A stretch of 37,402 nt of DNA from Hypsibius dujardini (taxonomy: Eukaryota > Tardigrada > Eutardigrada > Parachela > Hypsibiidae): positions 1 through 37,402 of the forward strand of contig LRSR01000826.1 of assembly GCA_001579985.1 (NCBI GenBank), given 5' to 3'. The position numbers were made by a program, and so were the translations under genes. The notes beneath the pieces were generated by a model, which worked only from the letters and a program-made list of their open reading frames with translations, was not told where the DNA came from and did not search any database. Every line of letters starts with the position of its first letter. Positions within the stretch are counted from its first letter, which is position 1. Positions 24,301 through 33,100 of the stretch are shown here, piece after piece.

Positions 24301-25964
24301 CCTTGGATGTGCATTGCGCGTCCGGCGCCCCATACACGAAATCAGCGACTTCCCCATCCCAGAGTTGGAAGACATCCGGCCAGCCATTGGGGAAGGAATT
24401 CTCCGATCCGGACGCACTGTTTTGCCCGCAGCCCGGTCGATCGGTGTTGGCGTCGTGAGCCGGACCGCCGCAGTTGTCGGCGACCTTCTGCGCCAGCACC
24501 GCCGCAGCGGGACTCCAGCTGACCACTAACATGTCTGCGGCCTTTACCCCGCGACGTACCGCGTTGATTGTCTTCAGAATGACCTTCTGATTGGCCGCAC
24601 ATGTCGCGTCCAAAATGTGTGAACAACCATCCGGGATGGCAGGGGCAGGGGGAGGGGCTTCCGTGGCGTTTTCATCGTCACCGCCTTTGTCGGGCGCCTG
24701 GGCGACCGCATCCGGCGCATCCTCCGTCAACCCTAGCATCAGTTTTGGTTTAACAAGGGATCAATTTTCAGCGTAACATTCAGATCGAAACCAATATTTT
24801 TTCCCCTGAAAACTAGTCCCCTAACACCATTTAAAAAAATATGACTCGCGTCAGTAAGGCACCCCTTCAATAAAGAAAAATTCAGGGACTTTTCTTTCGC
24901 GTCATTGCAAATGCACACTTGATTGATTGATCACATATATTATTTTGGGTATCTTTCACAATTCTGATGATTATTCTCGCATCACGTACTCATAGCGCCT
25001 TGCCTCTATTTTTTAGTACTCACGTATTCATAGATACAGAATTCTCCGCCGCAAGTTATATTTTTTATAACCACGTTAGGGGACCTAGTCTCGATCGGAG
25101 TGTGACACTGGTAACTGATCCCTTGTAAGTAAACGAATAAATATTTATTCATTTAAAAAAAAACACTTTTCTTGGTTAATCAAATCGTTATCAACATTTT
25201 ACATTTAAGTAAAAAGAACAATACATCAAAATGTTTTGCACCCTGTGCTGGAACTCAAACAAACGTACTTGTCAAGTAAGCTTATGCTAAAAGTGTTTTA
25301 ATATTTACTGAAAAATCTTTAAAAAGCGAAAAACTACTTTTTCATGCACTAAGAGTATTTTAAAGATATATTTCAGGAACAATACCTGGCGTGGTTGAGC
25401 TGACTCCTGCTGATTGGTAGTTGGATGTGGTCTTTTGGCTGGCGCCACTGTTTCCGTAATAATCAGCTGATGCTGAGTACAAGCTAACTGTAAAATAAAT
25501 CAGTTTTAGGTGTAACAAGTAGTTGAGGTGTATTTTTCGAGTGGAAAAAATATAAAGAACCGACTTACCAACGACTACGAACACTGCTATAGTCCTCATT
25601 GCAGCCATTGTCACGGAGGTAGAGTAAACTGTTCAATCACACCGCGAGTGCAGTGTCTGAAATGAGTTTGCGGAATTAGCAATCTGATTTCGTTAAATAG
25701 ACAAAAAGTGAGCAAATGAAATGATTTATTAGGCTCGACGAAACCCCGCACGTGTGCAAACGGTACGGTTCGACCTACGATTGCCGTAATGTCGCTTACC
25801 AGACGTTAGTTAACAAGTTGTTCGTTCATTGCTCGTCGAATTCTTAATGGAAAAGATTAAGCATAAGATCTTGCTCGATTCAACGGCGAGAACAAATTCA
25901 CCTCACGGCGAAATCACTGTCCGAATGATCGAATGGATCGGGTGAGTTTGCACGGAGACACACC

Positions 25965-26005
<41 letters not shown>

Positions 26006-28910
26006 GCACCAACACTCGTTCGAACCAACAGTGAAGTACCCTTGCGTATTAATTAATCACGGTGCTAATAATAATTTATATTAATCTTAATATTTCATTG
26101 CAATAGCAAATTAACATTTTTTTCGTCTACCGTAATAGCGGCAAAATATTAAAATAATTGTTAGGTCGATTTAGCATATTAATTTTTTGAAAGACAAGTT
26201 ATAGTCAATAAATAATTGAATTTGAATTTTATTATAATCATTAACGCAATAAAGATGAAAAGGATTTAAATCACAATTTATTACCACAAAATGAAGGTTT
26301 ATTGTTTCAGGGTTTCATGAGAGACTCCTTCCTGCATTACGGATTTTACCTTTCGGACAATAAGGAAATATTTGGCGGCTGGAATTTTGACCGGACATTA
26401 GGCTACTTGTTTGCTGTGGTATTCTTTTTCATGTTCCAGTTTATTGTCATCACATACTCGTAAGATTCTGAAATATATTAGTACTACTAGTATATTATTA
26501 TTAAAATGCTGACCACACAAGAATGCTCTTTCAAACTATTCTCTTTAGACTGGCCAACTCCTACGGCAACCTCGTGTCGACCACACTGACCGGGGCAAAG
26601 TCAAAGTACTGCGACGCGGTCTTCTTCCTGTGGGAACATATGACTCGGTCGCAGGAAGCGATCGCGATCAATCAAGTGAACATAAAGACCACCCTGCGCG
26701 AACAGCTTGCGGCGGTGAAACGGCAACAGGGTTTCCGACGGATCCTTTATGTCCGGCGATTTATCATTAATGCCGGCGTTTTGGGTTTGCTGGTCGGCAT
26801 TGCAGCGGGCATCTAGTATTTGCTGAACAACGCGACCCTCGCTGAAACGGGCGGAAATATATCGGTAAATAAAACTGCGGGTGATGTTTGAGACAAAGCA
26901 GACGGGCAGGCAGGCAGGTCGGCAGTCAGTCATTTAGTCAGAAGTCAGTCAGACAGACAAACAGACAGGCAGACAAACAGACAGACAAATAGACAGACAG
27001 TCAGAAGAATCAGTCAGCAGACAGGCAGATAAACAGACAAACAGACATATAAACATACATACATAAATACAGAGACAGAGAAACAGACACATAAATAGGC
27101 ATAGATAAAGACAGTCAGGCAAAAGAAAGACAGACTGACTGACTGACTGAAAAACTGACTGACCAGCAAACAGACAGGCATAAATTCTTACAGAAACTGG
27201 AACAGACAGACGACTAGCAGTGACATCTTTTTTGTAATCATTCAGAAACATATTGTGCTTTTTCAGGAAAGCATCGGTTTGGCTCGTAATCTAGCTCCAG
27301 TAGTCATTATCACTGCAGTCAATATGATCATGCCAATGGCATTTTCCTGGATCACACAGCTGGAGAAATATAAGAGTTACCAAACACAACTGGCTATGAG
27401 TATTTTAAAGTAATATCAAGTTTGTCACTTGCCCAAAAACAACTACCGGTACTGGAACAGTGTTTATTTCTGAAATAGAGGTGTTTTACTGAACCTCGGT
27501 ACCATTGGGATACTGTATTTCTACTGGCTGCTTGAAAAGACAGGCCAGCCTCTGAAGGAAGCCATCGCTGTACTGGGGAACCGAAATTGCTCGATGCCAC
27601 AAGTAAGTTTTGTTTTTCTTGCAGAATGAGCAAGACCCAAAATAGATATTGATGCCGTTTTCTGTAGACTGTCACCTGTTGGGAGAGTGGCCTTTCAATG
27701 AGATTCTACCAACTGGAGATCATGAATTTGATCTTCGAGCTGGGATGGACTGTTCTGATTGTTGCTTTAGTATTCGTTCAGTACGTGAGCAAGGCGAAGT
27801 GGAAGCCAGTTTTTCCCGCAGACTGGCTGACGCAGCGGATTATTTACCTCCAAATTGTCACCTGGTTGGCTACATACTATAGTCCCGCCATCTCAGGCTT
27901 CACGCTGCTGTCAACAGCCATCACAGTTGCGCGCGAAGTCGTAAGTACAATTTGGCAAAGTAATAATATGTAGGAAATAGAGATTGTCTCTTACCAGTTG
28001 TCTGTCTGCCTGTCTGTCTGTCTGCCTGTCTGCCTGCCTGTCTGTCTGTCTGTAAATGGATTATTTAAGGTGTTTTGGGATTTACAGTTGCTCATTCGCT
28101 ACACCAAGCTGTACAAATCCGCGCCGTTGGGCAACGGCTCCGAAGGAACCAACGTCATCTACTCCGCCGCATTACTGGCATCCTTCTTCGCCGCAACCGT
28201 GTGTGTTGCTTTTTCCCTCACTTTGTAAGAGCATCCTTTGCGCATAAGTCGCCTCCAAATTGGAAGAACTAACCGGGTTTTCATTAAAGTTACATGCCGT
28301 CTCATGATTGTGGTCCTCTAAGACCACCCTTCTGTCCTCAACCGGATGTCGTTGTCGCCGCCGTCAGACGATTCAGCATCTACTCGGAGGGCCTCTATTT
28401 GATCTTTGACACCCTTATTATGCCGGGCATGCTGGCATTTATCATGCTTCTACTCCTGTAAGAACTACAACATACAATCAAAGCACATTTGCCCGCGGAT
28501 TTCTAATTTGTTCTTTCTGTTTTTCTCCTAGGGTTTTCATTTACTATTACCATGTCAAAAGCGAGGCCTTTGGCGAGCTCACTCCGGTCCTTCAAAATCA
28601 TCTGGCATTAGTAAGACATTCCCCGTTTTCTAAGTTGCCCTGAACATTTTTTCCATATTTTTCTTCTTTCTAGGAAGGGAAGGATCAGATTGCGTTGTAT
28701 TTGAGCATTGTCCGGCATCAGCCCCGGCGACGCCGACGAAGACGCCGAAAGGCCACAACCGCTGGCAATCCAGAGGACCGAGCTCAAGACGGGGCCGCGC
28801 CTCGTGCAGGAAGGTCGACAGCTCGTCGCCGTCGAGCTCATCGCGATACGGTGGTCCCAGATGCTCAGGCTTCTTCGTCGGATGCTCTTTCAGCTAGAAC
28901 CAGAGTTTAA
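21321..28910 (+). CDS. TMC (transmembrane channel-like) protein, with one in-frame TAG
   Basis: Exons: 21321-21324, 21432-21755, 22081-22694, 26311-26459, 26549-26864, 27267-27409, 27479-27602, 27668-27940, 28088-28224, 28290-28457, 28532-28610, 28674-28910; total 2568 bp, 856 codons including the terminal stop. TMC proteins are multi-pass ion-channel subunits of mechanosensory and other cells. Family marks: a pre-TM1 FKPFRSTLKWIDSHYG block, TM1 about 255-283, the TMC-signature region TCWESGLSMRFYQLE (around Cys562), LQIVTWLATYYSP, PSHDCGPLRPP, and a final YYYHVKSEAF helix end. The N-terminus is acidic and serine/aspartate-rich; the C-terminus has an eight-Arg run. Codon 453 (26814-26816) is TAG inside a hydrophobic segment, with the open frame and TMC similarity continuing after it, so the locus is a nonsense allele, an edited or read-through gene, an early pseudogene, or a sequence error. 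The first coding exon is only ATGG and is the least certain part. Confidence 0.88.
21777..22013. repeat. CAGA/CAGG repeat array in TMC intron 2
   Basis: Tetranucleotide-based array in which AGACAGACATACAGGCAAGC is repeated about every 20-30 bases. CAGA is on the gene's sense strand. It occupies most of the intron between 21756 and 22080. Confidence 0.9.
23330..23335 (-). terminator. AATAAA poly(A) signal overlapping the CAP stop codon
   Basis: The minus strand reads CAATAAAAC, so AATAAA spans the TAA stop at 23333-23331. This would give a very short 3' UTR if used. Confidence 0.5.
23331..25608 (-). CDS. Secreted CAP-domain (CRISP/antigen 5/PR-1) protein nested in TMC intron 3
   Basis: Exons in transcription order: 25608-25569, 25487-25386, 24732-24278, 24078-23993, 23905-23790, 23455-23331; total 924 bp, 307 residues. 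A signal peptide (residues 1-21, cleavage after SASA) precedes a linker rich in Ser/Thr, Ala, Pro and Asp (22-82) and a CAP domain (about 84-230). CAP motifs: ADMLVVSWSPAAAVLAQKVADNC, given here by its ends ADMLVVSW and AQKVADNC; LWDGEVADF; GHYAQDVW (CAP1) and CNYCPPGNYRGR (CAP2). A Cys-rich stretch (KCGGEGSATC) and a basic tail (KKHRKRAKQ) follow. Of the usual cavity tetrad, the third (Glu in LWDGE) and fourth (His in GHYAQ) residues are present; the first His is Ile (INAVR) and the second, in GEN, reads GQN. The family is extracellular with varied roles; none can be assigned here. Intron 5 carries a minisatellite and intron 2 a MITE. Confidence 0.88.
23508..23783. repeat. 23-bp minisatellite, 12 copies, in CAP intron 5
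   Basis: Unit CACGCCCTGCAATAATTTGT plus GGC, repeated at exactly 23-bp spacing from 23508; copy 12 is partial at its end. Copies differ at 0-3 positions (for example units 3, 8, 10 and 11). The array begins 6 bp inside the intron on the CAP gene's donor side. Confidence 0.95.
24754..25125. mobile_element. Inverted-repeat DNA element C (Harbinger-like MITE family, TSD TAA)
   Basis: The left end starts CAAGGGATCAATTTTCAGCG and the right end is the imperfect inverse, ending CTGGTAACTGATCCCTTG. Inner blocks also match, such as CCCCTAACACC against the reverse of GTTAGGGGA. It is flanked by TAA at 24751-24753 and 25126-25128. It shares its ACTCGCGTCAGT interior with element B (ACTCGCGACAGT). It lies inside both TMC intron 3 and CAP intron 2. 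Confidence 0.85.
25964..26006. repeat. (CAGA)n microsatellite
   Basis: Nearly pure CAGACAGA run of about 43 bp, in TMC intron 3 and upstream of the CAP start. Confidence 0.95.
26814..26816 (+). other. In-frame TAG (codon 453) inside the TMC reading frame
   Basis: The exon 26549-26864 is entered and left in frame, and its translation runs FIINAGVLGLLVGIAAGI, TAG, YLLNNATLAETGGNIS. The sequence on both sides looks like one transmembrane helix of a TMC protein. No convincing splice sites remove the codon. It is one base from TGG (Trp). Confidence 0.85.
26888..27185. repeat. CAGA-rich array in TMC intron 5
   Basis: Degenerate CAGACAGA/CAGGCAGG/GACTGACT array filling most of the intron 26865-27266, CAGA on the sense strand. 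Confidence 0.85.
27996..28052. repeat. (TGTC)n/TGCC microsatellite in TMC intron 8
   Basis: Run of TGTCTGTCTGCC. It is the only TMC intron array with TGTC rather than CAGA on the sense strand, so it is complementary to the arrays in introns 2 and 5. Confidence 0.9.
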
Positions 28911-28914
28911 TAAA
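28909..28914 (+). terminator. AATAAA poly(A) signal overlapping the TMC stop codon
   Basis: The stop TAA at 28908-28910 is followed by TAAA, forming AATAAA from its second base. It implies a minimal 3' UTR if used. Confidence 0.5.
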
Positions 28915-30100
28915 AAACGCTCTTTTGTTACTTCCCGTCCATATCTTTCGCTGATATCTTAAAGTTGGTTGCGGTAGTTTGGGATGTAGTTGCATACAGA
29001 AGTAATCATTCTGTAACTCTTTTCAAGAAAATATTGTTTAAAAGTGAAGCTATCGACTATTCAGGCAGCCCTAATGCTGCCTTTGACTATGAATGGAAGC
29101 AAGTTATCCGCCTTGGTTCGCCGGTCAGTTGGTCAGTCGATGGTCCGCCCGTCTGTCGGTTCGTCCGTCGACCCGTCAGTTGTTCCGTCCGTCCGTCTGT
29201 CGGTCCGTCGACCCGTCGGTTTCTCCGTCCGTCCGTCCGTCGACCCGTCGGTTGGTCCGTCCGTTCATCCCTACTTCAATCAACCTGTTCAGTTGCGGTT
29301 AAATTCCTCAGCCATTAGCTAACTGTTCGTCCATTCTCCTGCGTCAGACCCATCCTAGACCCACATCCATCCGTCGGTTCTCATGGATAACTTACTCGCT
29401 CCCCATTGCATCAGCTACACGAACTTCTTCGGCTGCATCGGATGTAATTGTGTGGTCGGTCTGGAATGAGGACCTACGCTGTAACGCAATCGAAAATATA
29501 TTTTTAATACATTTCTAAATCAACTACTGTAATTTTCATCCGCAATTCTTATTACCTTAAAAATATTTTTGAACTGCTCAATCATCCTTTACGGGTAATT
29601 GACCAATTTCTCGTCATTTTCTCCACCGACTTCAGGCCCACGAAAAAAACGTCCTGCGGCTAATTGCACTTTTCGCGCTTTTTTCGACGCCAAAATAGGC
29701 ATATTAATAGACGCGCGGGTCGAGCGATGCGTTTTTTTAGACGATAAGATGTACTTGAGAAGATCTCATTAAGTATAACTTGTCATACGGACGACGACCT
29801 GAAAAACACTTGTTTTGCAAGCTGAATTTGTGCCTTTGCGCGCACTTCACGTGCCATGTCTGCATTGTACCTTCATGCTTTTATCATTACACGGGGAAAT
29901 TACCCAATTGGAGATTAAATGCTTTTCGCCGCAACCCAGTGCTACGTTCTCGTCCAAAAACCCACAAAGTGACCCATTACGAGGACCTGCAGTGCTACGT
30001 TTGTCGGTGAAATAAACAGACATTTCCGTTGGGTTTTCGGCATGAGCTCCCTAAAATTGTAATGTCCCTTAGCTTCGAGTACAACGTTGCTGTATCAATT
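28911..30100. other. Intergenic between TMC and transporter genes
   Basis: It holds a GTCC/GTCG array (29119-29270) and otherwise no exon chain I can support. A 28-codon ATG frame near 29383-29469 rich in Cys, and a frame ending at 30010 followed by AATAAA, lack family motifs. The end of the region should hold the transporter promoter. Confidence 0.4.
29119..29270. repeat. GTCC/GTCG tetranucleotide array
   Basis: Interrupted CCGT repeats with a higher-order unit starting CCGTCGACCCGTCGGTT repeated three times at about 29164, 29206 and 29238. It gives spurious Arg/Pro/Ser/Val frames. Confidence 0.85.
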
Positions 30101-33100
30101 ATGTCTGTGCGATCGGGACCTTCAAGATCATCGACCAGCCGTTTAGGAGGTCCTACCGATGAAAGGTGCAGCTTGCAATAAATCATGTAAATTTCAAAAT
30201 ACGGACCTTCGCTATAGTTTGCCTTTTTTAGGTCTTTATTATTGGAAAAAAATCCTGCATTGGAAAGCCAAACGAATTATGGCACTAGCAAAGGAACTTC
30301 ATCATCGAGACTGGAAGCAAGGGAAATACTCATCGTCCGGGTGATTTGCGCCGGCGCCATTTTCTTAGCCAACCTCGGGTTCGGCATTATGCCTTTCATG
30401 CTTCCCGTTGAGGTTCGCTACCTTTTGCCTTCTCCAGAATATAAGGTTTTACAAAATTATTTACAAATATTAGGCATAATAAATATTACATATTACATAT
30501 TACGTATATTATTATTATATTATACATATTGTATTTTATGCATTAAATTTTATATATTAGATGTTATGTATAATATATCGTATATTACATATATCAATTA
30601 TATAAAATACATTTTGTTCAAGTATTCATGAGTAAAGTTCTGTTTTCAGATTAGGGCAAAGGGTTACTCTCTCTCCTGGATCGGTGGGCTCTTCCTAATT
30701 CAGGGGGTATTCCGTTTCATTTTCGAGCTGCTGCAGCCGAGACTGGTATATCCGTTCGTGTATAATTGCACACCTTCATACATAATGCAAGATTGCCTGT
30801 TTAGTACCCGAAATGTATTACACAAAAGATAGAGCATGCAGTACTACTGTAGTCGTCGTTCCCTTCAGATTTCTGCCATCGGCACAAAACGCGTCTTTGT
30901 AGTCAGCATGGCCGGCTTGGGAGCTGCCTATTTTGCATTTGGATTCCTGCAGTTTACGTGCAGCGGAACGGCTTTCGGAATCATTGGATGCTTTATTAGG
31001 GCAGCCGAGGCAATATTTTACGCAGGTGAAACAAATTGCAAACAAACCCATTTTGATTAGGGTGCCCTCTCAGCCCCTCACTCTTTATCAACCTTCCCAA
31101 TTGCCTCACCTTTTTTACTTCTAGTTGACTTTTGATTGGGGTTACCTCATCCATCAAATTTAAAATTAATTTATAATTAATTAATTTAGAATTATTTATC
31201 TTTGAAGAACCATATAAGATACTGAATAATTTTCGTTATTATATTGTATAGTAATAATAATGGGCAACGTTGGACCCCATTTTTTTTCTTGTAATTTAAT
31301 TACAAAACTAATTTGATATTTAATTAAAAGTCAAAAAGAGGGAACAATAACGACAGATGGAGACTATAGTCCTATGGAGACTATAGTCCCTTTTAATGAA
31401 GTCCTTGGTTGATATTACTGCATGCTAAAGCTGCTGTTCCAGCAAGTGTCCTAGCAGAATATGTACTCGTATCATTGCCCCGCTTATCGGTCTTGTGTAG
31501 GATTGATGAATTCCGGCAATACAATGATATGTCTCGCCACGCCAGACAAAGCGGTTTCTTTACTCGTAAGCATTTGCGGTCCAGCAAATTGTGGCGGATA
31601 CACGGCTGATCCGAACGTGCCTTTATTTTGTGTGCTTTACAGGGCATGACCGATGGGCTCGTTCAAGTCGGATTTGCACTCGGCCCTCTCATTGCTGGCG
31701 CGCTCTATTCTGTGAGTCTCTTATTGAAAAACCTACAGGAAAACATGAAAACATGAAAACTACCGAAAAAGAAGGAAAAAACGAAAACGGGACAACTAAG
31801 AAAATCCAATTTAACGAAAAGTGAAAATACAGAAAAACTAAAATTACAAAATTCGGAAAAGTACAAAAATTGAAATTACTAAAAACGGAAAGCATAGAAA
31901 TTAAAACATACATTTTACTGCACCCATATGTGTGAGTAATACACTGAGTATGTATGCTTTCTCTAAGGTCAGAGAAGGGCATCGCTCTGCCCTTTCGTTG
32001 TTTTATCCCTTCTGCTTTCGCACACATAGTGGCTCAACTTTACCCGAAAATCGGCTAAAAGAAGTGAAAGTCATGACACTAAAGGATAAACAAAAGGAAG
32101 ATCGATGTGAAAAGGGCGCAATGTTTCCGCTTGTAATGTCAGGGATTCTTCTCAACTAATGGGCAATGACGGAACTACGGCCTAGTACACATGAAAAAAT
32201 TAAGTACGAAAAGTCATACGAAAAGTTAAATTTTCACACAAATTATACGCCATTTCGCACAGAATTTGTGAGATCGTTCTTCGATCGAAAAACTCAAGGC
32301 ATTTTTCATACGCTGTGGCCCGAATGGTCACTATATCTAATGCTAATCATTTTCGTTACTGTCTGGTCTGCCGGGGCAGGTATCAGGATTCACGCTGGCA
32401 TTTGTGGTCCCGGGCTTACTCCTCATCTTCACAGCTATCAGTGCTCAGTTTGGACTGCCTAAAGAGTGTAGTACGTTTACTTTACGCCTTCAACTGTTAA
32501 ACTCTTGCATTTCAAGACTATGGTTTTACACACGCAGATGCCCTGGGAATTCCTTGCTTCGAGAATGTCAAACGATTATTAGCCGATCTACACTTCATAG
32601 CGGGTGTAATTCTGATCTTGACAATTTCGACCGCTATCGGCTTCCTCGAGGCCCCGATGGAGATCTATTTTTCTAAGGTTAATTAATCCGCCGAAACACC
32701 CTCGAGTAGGAATGGAAAATACACTGAAATTAAAAAACTACTGTAAATTAAAAATAAACCTTTATTAAATATTTAAAATAAATATTTATTTAGTTTTTTG
32801 CCATTAAAAACGGATGAAACTAAACTGAAACTAAAAAAACCACTTACACCTTTTTATTTCTTTTTTATTCCTGAAAACCTAATGGAAAAGTTTTCATTAC
32901 CAAAGAAATTTAATTGGGATAAAGCAAGAAAAATATTAAAGTTTGTCAGCTAATTTGGCTAAACCTAAATTAAAAGTGTCATTTACTAAAACAGTAAACT
33001 GAAAATCTGTAGTTGTCTGAAAACTAGTTTGTAGTTGACTAATTTTAGCCTTTGCCATTCCTACACTCGAGTCGGTCTAAGCAATTCATAACAATAATTG

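Larger units (their letters stand above)
22695..26310 (+). other. TMC intron 3, hosting an antisense gene
   Basis: The 3.6 kb intron has donor GTATGT at 22695 and acceptor TTTCAG at 26310. It contains the whole CAP gene on the other strand (23331-25608), a minisatellite (23508-23783), element C (24754-25125) and a CAGA microsatellite. The parts at 22740-23330 and 26010-26310 are AT-rich with no further feature seen. Confidence 0.85.

Noticed and set aside
26775-26816. A mini-intron ending at CATCTAG that would remove the TMC TAG
   Set aside because: It would be about 40 bp, lacks a pyrimidine tract, has a poor donor, and would delete most of a transmembrane helix.
29383-29469. 28-codon Cys-rich ATG frame
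   Set aside because: Too short, no motif, no supporting context.
31431-31463. Possible transporter exon reading AAVPASVLAEY
   Set aside because: Its phase would allow it as an alternative to the 31501-31565 exon, but that exon gives a residue-exact match to the SLC18B1 spacing while this one would shorten the helix by about ten residues.
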